The position numbers and the translations under genes were made by a program. The notes beneath the pieces were generated by a model that saw only the letters and a list, made by a program, of their open reading frames with translations, had not been told where the DNA came from and made no database searches. DNA of 59,660 bases from Oscillospiraceae bacterium (GTDB taxonomy: Bacteria; Bacillota; Clostridia; Oscillospirales; Ruminococcaceae): positions 1 to 59,660 of the forward strand of contig JAEEXH010000001.1 in assembly GCA_016291435.1 (NCBI GenBank). Direction: 5' to 3'. This document shows positions 17,989 to 26,079 of the stretch, piece by piece. Every line of letters begins with the position of its first letter. Positions within the stretch are counted from its first letter, which is position 1.

Positions 17989-19089
17989 TCACTCGTCCGA
18001 TTCTGCATCGAGCATGTCCGAGAGCGAATACTGCTTCCCGACAGAAAGCCCGTTTTCCTCCTGCTTGTAGCCAAGATGCGCGTAGGCAAGCGCCGTTGCA
18101 CATCTGCCGCGCGGGGTTCTCGCGAGCATGCCGAGCTGCATGAGATACGGCTCGCAGACATCCTCCAGCGTCACGGCTTCCTCGCCGAGCGCAGAAGCCA
18201 GCGTGTCCAGCCCGACAGGACCGCCGCCGTAGCCGCGGATCATCATATCGAGCATGCGGAGATCGAGCTTGTCAAGCCCGAGCTCATCAATATTCAGGCG
18301 CTCAAGTGCCAGCCTTGTCACCTTCTCGTCGATGACGCCGCTGCCCATCACATCGGCAAAATCGCGCACACGGCGAAGCAGTCTGTTTGCGATGCGCGGT
18401 GTGCCGCGTGAACGCTTCGCAAGCTCCATCGCGCCGCTCGCCTCACAGGGAATGTCGAGCAGCATCGCGCTTCTGCGGATAATGTCGCAGAGCTGCTCCG
18501 TTGAATAGAGCTCCAGCCGCTCCACGATGCCGAAGCGCTCGCGCAGCGGAAGTGTCAGCTGCCCGGCTCTGGTGGTCGCGCCGATCAGCGTGAAGGGCTG
18601 CAAATCCACACGGATGCTCCGTGCGGCAGGTCCCTTGCCGATGATAATGTCGAGCTCTCTGTCCTCCATCGCGGGATAGAGAATCTCCTCGACCTCACGC
18701 GGGAGACGGTGAATCTCATCGACAAAGAGCACATCGCCCCGCCCGAGATTTGTCAGCAGCGCGGCAAGATCGCCGGCCTTCGAGATTGCGGGGCCTGCGG
18801 TCACGCGCAGATTGACGCCGAGCTCATGGGCGATGATGCCCGAGAGCGTTGTTTTGCCGAGCCCGGGCGGACCGTAGAGCAGCACATGGTCGAGCGGCTC
18901 CCCGCGGCGCCGTGCCGCTTCGATATACACGGCAAGATTCTCCTTGACCTGATCCTGTCCGATGTAATCCCTGAGCGTTTTCGGGCGGAGGGAGAGCTCC
19001 AGCTCGCCGCTGTCCTGCGGCAGGAGCTCGGGGCTCGAAAGGCGTCCCTCGTCCTCGGGCTCAAAGGAGGGTGTTCCGGTTTGTATCAT
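17989..19089 (-). CDS. ruvB: Holliday junction branch migration helicase RuvB
   Basis: RuvB is the hexameric AAA+ motor of the RuvAB complex that migrates Holliday junctions in DNA repair. The 366-residue protein has [12 protein letters not shown], Walker [11 protein letters not shown], Walker [10 protein letters not shown], sensor 1 GATTRAG, the arginine finger region [11 protein letters not shown], sensor 2 [13 protein letters not shown] and the C-terminal winged helix [12 protein letters not shown]. Family identity is certain. Unlike most genomes, it is separated from ruvCA by five genes (19,117-22,887). Confidence 0.97.
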   Translation of the reverse strand: MIQTGTPSFEPEDEGRLSSPELLPQDSGELELSLRPKTLRDYIGQDQVKENLAVYIEAARRRGEPLDHVLLYGPPGLGKTTLSGIIAHELGVNLRVTAGPAISKAGDLAALLTNLGRGDVLFVDEIHRLPREVEEILYPAMEDRELDIIIGKGPAARSIRVDLQPFTLIGATTRAGQLTLPLRERFGIVERLELYSTEQLCDIIRRSAMLLDIPCEASGAMELAKRSRGTPRIANRLLRRVRDFADVMGSGVIDEKVTRLALERLNIDELGLDKLDLRMLDMMIRGYGGGPVGLDTLASALGEEAVTLEDVCEPYLMQLGMLARTPRGRCATALAYAHLGYKQEENGLSVGKQYSLSDMLDAESDE

Positions 19090-19116
19090 AGCTTTGTTCT
19101 CTCCGATGGGGTAAGA

Positions 19117-19815
19117 TCAATCAAAATGCCAGAGGTAGTTTGAGTATTTCTCCTCGGGCAGCAGCTCCCATTTCTTCTCGCTCACCTGCACATACCATTT
19201 CTGCTCCTTCGCATCCCATTCAAGCCAGCCGTAGTCGCCGTACTCTGCGGAAACGGTCTCGAACCAGTACTGCCAGATCGGGGGCTCCAGATCTGTGTTC
19301 AGGAAGAAATAGCTGTCGGTCGGCTGATCATAATAGCAGTCATATTCGTATGACCAGCTCACCTCGCGCTCCAGCGCCGCCACATAGATCGGGTCATGCG
19401 ACTCGATCTGCTGGTGCTGCTGCTGCGGGGGATCATTCGGCTGCTGCTGATCCCGGCGGTTGATCGCCCAGAAGACGATGCCGATGATGACAACGACCAG
19501 CACGAGCCCGAAGATCGACTTGAAGCAGCCGCCGCAGGAATAGCGCGGACCGAAGCCTCTGCCGTAGGTGCCGTAATCACTGTAACCGTAGCTGCGGTGA
19601 TAGCTTCTGCGCGGGGGACGCGGCGGAGGAGGCGGACCGCCCCAGCCGTGGTGATGGGAGGAACCGCCGAAGCCGTGATGATGCGAGGAGCCGCCCCAAG
19701 AGGAATGGGACGAATGCGAAGAATGCGAGGAATGTGAGGAGTGCGAATGAGAAGGTGAAGAATGCGAGACAGATCGCGAGGAATGCGAGCTGCTCGGCCT
19801 GCTCTTCGGGGGCAT
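19117..19815 (-). CDS. Low-complexity Ser/His-rich single-pass membrane protein
   Basis: This 232-residue protein was not recognised as a family. Residues 1-60 are almost only Ser, His and Gly, with repeated SSH triplets and two copies of GGSSHHHG(F/W)GG. A Pro run and an Arg/Tyr-rich stretch follow, then SCGGC, a membrane segment (about residues 100-120, FGLVLVVVIIGIVFWAI) and a Gln/Pro linker. The C-terminal domain of about 90 residues is very rich in Trp and Tyr and ends in a WLEWDAKEQKWYVQ pattern. If N-in, the His-rich part is cytoplasmic and the aromatic domain external. Metal binding by the His tract is a guess. GAGGTG precedes the ATG at 19815. Confidence 0.7.
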   Translation of the reverse strand: MPPKSRPSSSHSSRSVSHSSPSHSHSSHSSHSSHSSHSSWGGSSHHHGFGGSSHHHGWGGPPPPPRPPRRSYHRSYGYSDYGTYGRGFGPRYSCGGCFKSIFGLVLVVVIIGIVFWAINRRDQQQPNDPPQQQHQQIESHDPIYVAALEREVSWSYEYDCYYDQPTDSYFFLNTDLEPPIWQYWFETVSAEYGDYGWLEWDAKEQKWYVQVSEKKWELLPEEKYSNYLWHFD

Positions 19816-19847
19816 ACTGTCACCTCATTTCTGATGATCGGTGTTTT

Positions 19848-20573
19848 TTATTTCTCAAAGAAGCGCTTTTTGCGGATATAGAAGGGATCAATGCCCTGCA
19901 CAGCCTTCTTTGCGGCAGGCTCCTCCAGGCTGATAAACACCAGACTGTCGCCCGATTTTGTGTAAGACTGCATATATTTTGAGAGCGGGAAGAAGAGCTT
20001 GCGCGTATTGCCGCTCATATCGAAGACAAAGAGCGTCTGCGGCTTTTCGCATCCGCGGATCATCTCGACCAGATAACAGGCATCGACATTCGCCTGCCGT
20101 GCGAGATAGCGTGTCAGCGGACGCAGCAGATGATCGACATTCTTCTGGCTGCGGCGGTATTCGATCGTGTCCTCCTCCTTCATCGAGATCGCCGGGATGT
20201 TGAGGTTCCGGGCAACCATAAGGATGCTGCGCATCTCCTGCGAGGAGAACTCCTTGCCGTAGGAATTCGGGTTCAGCACCGCGTTCGCCGACTGAATGAG
20301 GTCGAAGAGACGCAGGCAGTTGAGCTTGTAGCAGTTGACATAGCGCTTTGCAAACTGCTGGAGCGAGCGGTAGCTTGTGAAGAACGGAATGAAAATATCG
20401 CCGTCGGGGTTCTGGGTTGTGACCAGCTCCATCGAGACACCGCCGTTCACCTCATCCTGCTTGACCGGCTGCTTGCAGATGACATACACATCGCTTTTGA
20501 TGAGCGTCTGCAAGAAGAGAGAGCGCTTCTCCGGCTTGGTTATGGCTTCCTTCAGAAGTTCGTCGAGATTCAT
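19848..20573 (-). CDS. SseB-like protein
   Basis: The 241-residue soluble protein matches the SseB N-terminal domain pattern: DVYVICKQP, then IFIPFFTSYRSLQQFAK, and LVFISLEEP near the end. In E. coli SseB is linked to enhanced serine sensitivity, but in Firmicutes homologues the function is unknown. AAAAGGAGG precedes the ATG at 20573. It sits among the block of genes inserted between ruvA and ruvB. Confidence 0.65.
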   Translation of the reverse strand: MNLDELLKEAITKPEKRSLFLQTLIKSDVYVICKQPVKQDEVNGGVSMELVTTQNPDGDIFIPFFTSYRSLQQFAKRYVNCYKLNCLRLFDLIQSANAVLNPNSYGKEFSSQEMRSILMVARNLNIPAISMKEEDTIEYRRSQKNVDHLLRPLTRYLARQANVDACYLVEMIRGCEKPQTLFVFDMSGNTRKLFFPLSKYMQSYTKSGDSLVFISLEEPAAKKAVQGIDPFYIRKKRFFEK

Positions 20574-20609
20574 ACTGGGTTCCTCCTTTTTTCTTGTGTG
20601 ACAACGATG

Positions 20610-21776
20610 TTATTGCGCCTGCTGCGCAAATGCAAGTGCTGTTTCTATCGTGAAATTTCGGTTTAAGATGTCATCCCATGTCGTATGGTTCGGGCAGCAG
20701 CCGAAGATGCCTTTTTCGCCGATCGTGCCCTTCTGCACTGCCGCTGCGTTCACGGCGCCGTTCCGAATGACAAAGCTGAACTGATCGAGATCTGCAAGGC
20801 TGCTGTCATAAGAGGCTGCCTTCGACTTGAGGATCAGATAGGCATTGGAGCCTGCGGGGAGCGCATCCGGCGCCGGGAGACCCGCCAGCTCGCTGCCGCG
20901 CATCGTGTGCGTGCCGTTCAGCGAAGAGAGATCCGTCCCCTCGCTGTCCATGTCGGTCAGCGCCGCATTGACGGCATTGTATAAGCTTTTCGCGCCGGTG
21001 TTTGCTGAAGAGACCTTCATCCGCAGCGCAAAGCCGAAGATTTCCGGCATCAGCCAGGTATCGACCGTCCAGCCGTCTGCCGTGCGGATCACATACATCT
21101 CATCGCTGCTGTCGTCGGTATCCGCCGTGACGGACACCGGGAACACATAGAGCTGCTTCGGCGTCGGGAGCTTTTGCATCACAGCCTGATACTGCGCTGC
21201 ATCCTCGGGATCCTCCGGCACCTCTCCGACAACATCCAGATAGACTTGAAGCAGATCTGCACGCTCCGTGCCGGTGCCGACCGTGTAGTCTTTGACCGCA
21301 AGCGTGCTGAGCCCTTCGCGGAGCTCTGCCTCGATATCCGTCTGTGCAGCTTCGCCGTTCTCCTCCATCAGCTCGATATAGAGCCCGTAATTGCTCGCGG
21401 CAATCACCGCATCCGCATCGCCCGCCTGCATTGCCTGCATCAGACGGTCGGCTGCCGCTTTTGCCGCGTCGTAATCCGCCTGCGAGCCGGTGTTCTGCAC
21501 CTGCTGCGGCGCAGTGCCCGCAGAAGCAGAGGAAGCCGTGGTCTGTGCGGCCGTTTCCGCCGCGGATGTGCTTGTCTGCGCGGTGGTTTCCGTTGTTGTT
21601 TCCGCGGTTGTGTCAGCGGTTGTCAGATCCGTTGTCTCCGGCGCTGCGGTCGTTGTCTCCGCGGCAGAAGACACGGAATCCCCGGCGCTCCCGCTGCTCC
21701 CGCTGCATGCACTGAGCGCCGCAAGCTGCAAAGCCGCCAGCATCACGCAGCAGAACCGCCTGTTTCTCATGATCAT
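20610..21776 (-). CDS. Lipoprotein, tandem paralogue 3
   Basis: The 388-residue protein has a lipoprotein signal with the lipobox LSACSG at about residues 21-26, then a Thr/Glu/Ala-rich linker (about 30-95). A helical region follows (YDAAKAAADRLMQAMQAGD), and the C-terminal domain is shared with the two upstream genes (NAVNAALTDMD...DLSSLNGTHTMRGSEL and FVIRNGAVNAAAV). It is predicted to be anchored on the outer face of the membrane. The ATG at 21776 overlaps the previous gene's TGA; an ATG at 21770 is an alternative. Function unknown. Confidence 0.8.
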   Translation of the reverse strand: MIMRNRRFCCVMLAALQLAALSACSGSSGSAGDSVSSAAETTTAAPETTDLTTADTTAETTTETTAQTSTSAAETAAQTTASSASAGTAPQQVQNTGSQADYDAAKAAADRLMQAMQAGDADAVIAASNYGLYIELMEENGEAAQTDIEAELREGLSTLAVKDYTVGTGTERADLLQVYLDVVGEVPEDPEDAAQYQAVMQKLPTPKQLYVFPVSVTADTDDSSDEMYVIRTADGWTVDTWLMPEIFGFALRMKVSSANTGAKSLYNAVNAALTDMDSEGTDLSSLNGTHTMRGSELAGLPAPDALPAGSNAYLILKSKAASYDSSLADLDQFSFVIRNGAVNAAAVQKGTIGEKGIFGCCPNHTTWDDILNRNFTIETALAFAQQAQ

Positions 21777-22324
21777 TTTGCGTTCTGCACACCGGCGCTG
21801 AGCGCGTCAGTCAGCGAGGTGAATGCCGTGGTGCTGTCCACACGCGGGAAGCAGGCGTACACGCCTTCCTTGCCGGCTGCCGTCGCGGTACATTTGCCGT
21901 TTTCGATGTGAACCGCGATCTCATCCTGCTCCGTGACCTTGTCGTAGTAATAGAGCATGCCGCCCTGCAAACCGCTCAGCAGCTCCGCCTCCGTATTCGC
22001 AGAGGAGCGCATCGTCTTGCCCTCGCAGTCGCTGCCGCGGAAGGTGTAGTCGCCGTTCATCTTGGTGATGTCGATATTGTTTGTCTTCATGTCGATCAGC
22101 GCATAGTTTGCGGAATTGAAGAGATCGTTCGCAGCCTTTTCCGCCTCCGAAAGCGGGGTTGCCTCCGAGGATTCCGAGCGGCTGCCGCCGCCGTAGGGGA
22201 TCACATGGGAGCTCTCGCTGACCGGATTGCCGGTGCTCTGGCTGCTGCCGCTCTGGCATGCGGTGAGCACGGCAGCGCCCGCCGCAGTGAGCAGCAGTGC
22301 GCAGATGGTTCGTTTCATGTTCAT
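21773..22324 (-). CDS. Lipoprotein, tandem paralogue 2
   Basis: The 183-residue protein has a signal peptide ending in a lipobox (VLTACQS, about residues 18-24), a short Ser-rich linker, and the shared domain NSANYALIDMK...DITKMNGDYTFRGSDCEG with C-terminal VHIENGKCTATAAGKEGVYACFP. Comparison with the flanking genes shows common descent. CAGGAGG lies before the ATG at 22324. It overlaps the following paralogue by 4 bases, so the two are made together. Function unknown. Confidence 0.82.
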   Translation of the reverse strand: MNMKRTICALLLTAAGAAVLTACQSGSSQSTGNPVSESSHVIPYGGGSRSESSEATPLSEAEKAANDLFNSANYALIDMKTNNIDITKMNGDYTFRGSDCEGKTMRSSANTEAELLSGLQGGMLYYYDKVTEQDEIAVHIENGKCTATAAGKEGVYACFPRVDSTTAFTSLTDALSAGVQNAK

Positions 22325-22368
22325 GATAGGGTTCCTCCTGAGATGAAATTTATATTTGCTGTATCATT

Positions 22369-22887
22369 TTACGCCGCTGCATATTGCAGCGCGCCGGAAA
22401 TGCTGTCAGGTTGTCCGCCGCCGTTTTCCGCCATGCGCTTCGGATAGGTGCCGAAGACATAGGGGGCATTTGCGCCGAACTGTGCCGCAAATGCCGTACA
22501 GCCGCCGTCCTTTATGCGGATTGCGAGCATCTGAAAATCCGCCTTCGCAAGATCGGCGTCGCAGTCGCGCATGCCGGCAAAGAGCGTTTGCAGCAGCGCG
22601 TCCTGACCGGCGGGATGCTCTGCGCGTGCGGCATCTGCAATGCTGCTGCCGTTTGCCGTAAAATCGCCGTTCAGCGGTGAAAGGTCAATGCCGTCTGCCG
22701 CAAGGTCCGTGAGTGTGCTGTTTGCGGCGGTGTAGAGCCGCTTCGCAAGATCGTCACATTCTGCCTGCGAGAGCTCCCCCTTTGCCTGCTGCACGGCGCC
22801 CGGCTCCGAGGAGCCGCCGCTGCCGCATGCCGTACACGGCATCGCCGCGAGCATGAGACATGCCGCAAGAATCACTGTCTTTCGCAT
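22369..22887 (-). CDS. Lipoprotein, tandem paralogue 1
   Basis: This 172-residue lipoprotein starts at ATG 22887, because AGGAG then lies 8 bases upstream; the GTG at 22896 has no spacing. The signal peptide ends in PCTACGSGG. The mature part repeats the family domain: YTAANSTLTDLA...DLSPLNGDFTANGSS and IRIKDGGCTAFAAQFG. It begins 12 bases after the ruvA stop and is probably on the ruvCA transcript. Function unknown. Confidence 0.82.
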   Translation of the reverse strand: MRKTVILAACLMLAAMPCTACGSGGSSEPGAVQQAKGELSQAECDDLAKRLYTAANSTLTDLAADGIDLSPLNGDFTANGSSIADAARAEHPAGQDALLQTLFAGMRDCDADLAKADFQMLAIRIKDGGCTAFAAQFGANAPYVFGTYPKRMAENGGGQPDSISGALQYAAA

Positions 22888-22899
22888 ATTCTTCACTCC

Positions 22900-23502
22900 T
22901 TATCCGAGCAAATTTTTGCCGAGCAGCATGAGCGCCTGCCGGATCATCTCCGAAGACGGCAGTGCAGGATCCATCCCTGCGAGCACGCCCGCGGCCTCAG
23001 ACTGCGAATAGCCGAGCACCTGAAGCGCTGCCATCGCCTCCTCAAGATTGCCGCCGCCCGCAAAGACCGGCGCTGCCGAAAAGCTCTCCGCAGAGACCGA
23101 TTTCGCGACCTTGTCCTTGAGCTCAAGCACGATGCGCTGTGCGGTCTTGCCGCCGACGCCCTTGGTCTTGGTGAGCGCCTTGTGGTCGCCCGAGGCAACG
23201 ATCAGCGCAAAGCGGTCGGGGGTGAAATCCGAAAGCACGGCAAGTGCCATCTTCGGGCCGACGCCCGAAACGCCGGTGAGCTGGTCAAACACGCTCCGCT
23301 CCGCTCTTGTCGCAAAGCCGTACAGCGCGATCTCATCCTCGCGCACGGTGAGCCGCGTGAACAGCATCGCCTGCTCATCAACGGCACCGACCGCCGCGGC
23401 TGTCTGTGTGCTGACACGGCAGGCATAGCCGACGCCGCCGCACTCGATCACCGCGAGACTTGGCTCCTTATAGATTACGCTTCCGCGCAGGCTGTCAATC
23501 AT
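22900..23502 (-). CDS. ruvA: Holliday junction branch migration protein RuvA
   Basis: RuvA is the tetrameric DNA-binding subunit of RuvAB. The 200-residue length is standard. The N-terminal OB fold begins MIDSLRGSVIYK, the helix-hairpin-helix repeats are visible as LTGVSGVGPKMALAVLS and LTKTKGVGGKTAQRIVLELKDK, and the C-terminal domain III (EEAMAALQVLGYSQSEA) contacts RuvB. GAGGAG precedes the ATG at 23502. It is 13 bases downstream of ruvC. Confidence 0.97.
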   Translation of the reverse strand: MIDSLRGSVIYKEPSLAVIECGGVGYACRVSTQTAAAVGAVDEQAMLFTRLTVREDEIALYGFATRAERSVFDQLTGVSGVGPKMALAVLSDFTPDRFALIVASGDHKALTKTKGVGGKTAQRIVLELKDKVAKSVSAESFSAAPVFAGGGNLEEAMAALQVLGYSQSEAAGVLAGMDPALPSSEMIRQALMLLGKNLLG

Positions 23503-23515
23503 AGGTTCATTCTCC

Positions 23516-23995
23516 TCAATAATCGGGCGGTGCGCTGTGTCCGTGGCAGATCGCCAGCGCCAGCGCGTCGGCAGCATCGTCCGGGCGCGGCACGGCATCG
23601 AGGTGCAGGATGCGCTTGGTCATCTCCATCACCTGCTGCTTGACTGCCTTGCCGTAGCCGGCGACCGCGATCTTCACCTGCGAAGGCGTATACTCATAGA
23701 CCGGGACGCCGCGCTGCGCACACGCAAGCAGAATCACGCCGCGTGCCTCCGCCACCATAATGCCCGTTGTCTTGTTCGTGTTGAAATACAGCTTTTCGAT
23801 CGCGAGCGCCTGCGGTTCATAGCGCCGCAGGATCTCATTCATATCCTCATAGATCTGGCAGAGGCGTCCCGGAAAATCCGTGTGTGCTTCCGTCAGAATC
23901 GCGCCGTATTCCACTGTTTTGAAATACATGCCCTGGTAATCCACAATGCCGAAGCCGACCGTCGCATAACCGGGGTCAATGCCGAGAATGCGCAT
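23516..23995 (-). CDS. ruvC: Crossover junction endodeoxyribonuclease RuvC
   Basis: RuvC cuts Holliday junctions symmetrically after branch migration. The 159-residue protein opens with MRILGIDPGYATVGFG, and the four acidic catalytic residues are all present at Asp7, Glu67, Asp140 and Asp143 (the last two in PRPDDAADALALA). AAAGGAGG lies about 9 bases before the ATG at 23995, which rules out the longer frame. It leads the ruvCA operon. Confidence 0.97.
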   Translation of the reverse strand: MRILGIDPGYATVGFGIVDYQGMYFKTVEYGAILTEAHTDFPGRLCQIYEDMNEILRRYEPQALAIEKLYFNTNKTTGIMVAEARGVILLACAQRGVPVYEYTPSQVKIAVAGYGKAVKQQVMEMTKRILHLDAVPRPDDAADALALAICHGHSAPPDY

Positions 23996-24084
23996 ATCAG
24001 CTGCCTCCTTTGCATATTCCATTCTATTATACCATGAATCACACTGAAAAAGCAATAGGATTGCGCAAAAAAATCCTGTTTCCG

Positions 24085-24121
24085 AAAAAAAGCCGCCGGC
24101 GGTCCGAAGACTGCCGGCAGA
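24085..24121 (-). terminator. Intrinsic terminator of the araC-like gene
   Basis: On the minus strand a stem CTGCCGGC-A-GTC, tetraloop TTCG, GAC-C-GCCGGCGG is followed directly by seven T. It starts 9 bases beyond the stop of the regulator gene. This is a textbook rho-independent terminator. Confidence 0.92.
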
Positions 24122-24129
24122 CGGATTTC

Positions 24130-24921
24130 TCATGCACGGTGCTCCCGCCGGTAGACGGTCGGGGTCACGCCGTTGTTTTTCTTGAACTGCCGCATAAAAT
24201 GCTCCTCATTGTCATAGCCGCAGAGCTGTGCGATATGCGAGATCGTGTAGCTCGTTGTGACAAGCAGCTCCCGCGCACGGTTCATCTTGCAGTTGATCAC
24301 ATCCGCGATGCAGGTCATGCCGAAGGTCTCGCGGTAGATGAGCTGGAAGTAGCTGCGCGACATATTCACCTCGGAGCAGAGCAGCTCGACCGACCATTTC
24401 TCCTGCGGGTTCGCATAGATCTTCTCGCGCAGACGCTGGAGCTCCGCGTAATGCGGCTCGGTGCTGCCCTGCGCGTTCTTGGTGCTGACAGGTCCGCCCG
24501 TCTCTGCGACGCGGATGAGCAGCGCCTTCATGAGGCAGTCGATCATATCGCTGCGGCGCGGATTCGATGCATAATACTCCGCACAAAGCTGCTCCAGCAG
24601 CGCCGCAAGGAAGTCCGTATCGCCAAAGCGCAGGAGCGTGTTCTCCGGCAGAGAAAGCGCCTTATAGAAGCTCAGCTCCGATGCCGGGTCAAACAGCACC
24701 CAGTCGCAGAGCAGATCCTGCTCTGCCGGAGTATAGCGGAGCGGTGTTCCGGCAGAGACAATGATCGCGTCGCCCGTCTCTGCGCGCAGCGGCGCACCGC
24801 CGAGCGAGAGCGTCAGCGGCGCATGCGTCAACAGCAGGAGCGACTGCTCCAGACCGTCCGGGTGAAACACAGTCTGCCCGTGCTCCAGCAGCGTGTGATA
24901 GCCGATCTCTGTGATCCGCAT
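24130..24921 (-). CDS. AraC-family transcriptional regulator
   Basis: The 263-residue protein has an N-terminal cupin-like sensor (LSLGGAPLRAETGDAIIVSAGTP) and a C-terminal double helix-turn-helix: WSVELLCSEVNMSRSYFQ for the first and ISHIAQLCGYDNEEHFMRQFKKNNGVTP for the second. The latter is the conserved AraC signature. It likely senses a sugar or small molecule and controls nearby or distant carbohydrate genes. The two genes immediately upstream encode an SGNH/MBOAT pair, but regulation of them is only inferred. GGAGGG precedes the ATG at 24921. Confidence 0.93.
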   Translation of the reverse strand: MRITEIGYHTLLEHGQTVFHPDGLEQSLLLLTHAPLTLSLGGAPLRAETGDAIIVSAGTPLRYTPAEQDLLCDWVLFDPASELSFYKALSLPENTLLRFGDTDFLAALLEQLCAEYYASNPRRSDMIDCLMKALLIRVAETGGPVSTKNAQGSTEPHYAELQRLREKIYANPQEKWSVELLCSEVNMSRSYFQLIYRETFGMTCIADVINCKMNRARELLVTTSYTISHIAQLCGYDNEEHFMRQFKKNNGVTPTVYRREHRA

Positions 24922-24939
24922 AAAACGCCCTCCTTTGTT

Positions 24940-26064
24940 TCAGGATTCCCGCATCAGATCCAGCATTTTATAATTCGCAGATACCGGATCGTCATGCGCA
25001 CCGATCATAAACTGCGCATAGAGAAAGACAACGGCGTCGTAGTCCTCCTGCTGCACATATTCGCGGGGTGTCATCTCAGCTTCGCGCAGGATCACCGCGT
25101 CGATCTGCGAAACGCCCTGCAAAAAGAACGGGATGAACGAAAACGAAAAGGAATCGCCGAAGAGCAGGATCTTCTTCCCGTCCGGGCAATTGAGATTCCG
25201 GAAGCTGCAGTCTGCAATTCCGTGCGGACAGTAGGCATAGTGCAGGCTTTCGGAGCTCGGAAGCGCCGCCTCTGCATATTGCGCCTCTGCCAGAAACATG
25301 CCGAAATCTCCCGTTTCCTCTGTCAGCTTCCCGTTCGGATTGACAAAGTGATACGAGCCGCTTTCCTTCGGGCGGATCTCCGTGAAGCTGTCATAGCCGA
25401 TGTAATAGGGCGAGAACAGATAGCCCTGCTCGCCGATCCAGGCATTCTCAAAGACCTTGAACTCATAGTTTTCGGGCGCATAGCGGCTGAGATCCAGACC
25501 GTAATCATAGCGGCGGTTCAGCTCCTCCGCGATCGGCGTACATGCCCAGAGCCCGCTCTCCGCACGCCAGTGGTGGTCGGTGTGATAGAACATCTCATAG
25601 ATATTCTTCCCCTCCGCCTTCACATTCTCACGCAGATCAAGGCAGGGCACATCCGCTTCCCGGAGCGCCGCCATCACGCGGTCGGCATTGGCATTGCTGT
25701 AAGTCGGCACGCCGAAATATTCCGAAAACTCGCTGTCATCGAGCCACGCCTTGGTCGGCGCATTGACATAGAGGAAATCCATCCCCTGCTCTGTCACATA
25801 TTTGCAGAATGCCCTGAGCTGTGCGGTCTCAAATTCGCCGGAGGTCTCCGCAGAGGGACTCACCGTGATCTTCACGCCGTCTTTGCGCATGACATAGACA
25901 CCGCGGTCGGCAAAGAGGTCATCCTGCATCTTCCCGGAAACCACAACACTTCCGCGGATCAGCATCTCCGTCAGCTGATCGGTATGCTTCCAGTATAAGC
26001 ACACCGTTATCAGCAGCAGCCAAAGCACAGGCAGCACAAGCTCCTGCGCCTTTTTCTGCGTCAC
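24940..26064 (-). CDS. DHHW/AlgX-like SGNH-fold polymer acetylation protein
   Basis: The 374-residue protein has one N-terminal membrane segment (about residues 9-25) and an extracytoplasmic SGNH-like domain with the YHTDHHW motif (Asp-His-His-Trp) near residue 170 and the serine block ILLFGDSFSFSF near 300. In AlgX/AlgJ and bacterial DltD-like systems, such proteins transfer acetyl groups delivered by an MBOAT partner to exported polysaccharide. The partner gene lies directly upstream. The GTG at 26064 has GAGGG before it. The acceptor polymer is unknown. Confidence 0.85.
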   Translation of the reverse strand: MTQKKAQELVLPVLWLLLITVCLYWKHTDQLTEMLIRGSVVVSGKMQDDLFADRGVYVMRKDGVKITVSPSAETSGEFETAQLRAFCKYVTEQGMDFLYVNAPTKAWLDDSEFSEYFGVPTYSNANADRVMAALREADVPCLDLRENVKAEGKNIYEMFYHTDHHWRAESGLWACTPIAEELNRRYDYGLDLSRYAPENYEFKVFENAWIGEQGYLFSPYYIGYDSFTEIRPKESGSYHFVNPNGKLTEETGDFGMFLAEAQYAEAALPSSESLHYAYCPHGIADCSFRNLNCPDGKKILLFGDSFSFSFIPFFLQGVSQIDAVILREAEMTPREYVQQEDYDAVVFLYAQFMIGAHDDPVSANYKMLDLMRES

Positions 26065-26079
26065 AGCGCCCTCCCCCTC

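Noticed and set aside
17421-18161. Longer N-terminus for the cysteine-peptidase-like protein
   Set aside because: The extra residues lie inside ruvB in another frame and are Ser/Arg-rich; the ATG at 17987 just after the ruvB stop fits better.
24010-25998. Plus-strand ORF of 662 codons over the AraC and SGNH genes
   Set aside because: It runs antisense across two recognised genes and the terminator between ruvC and araC; no motif or ribosome site supports it.
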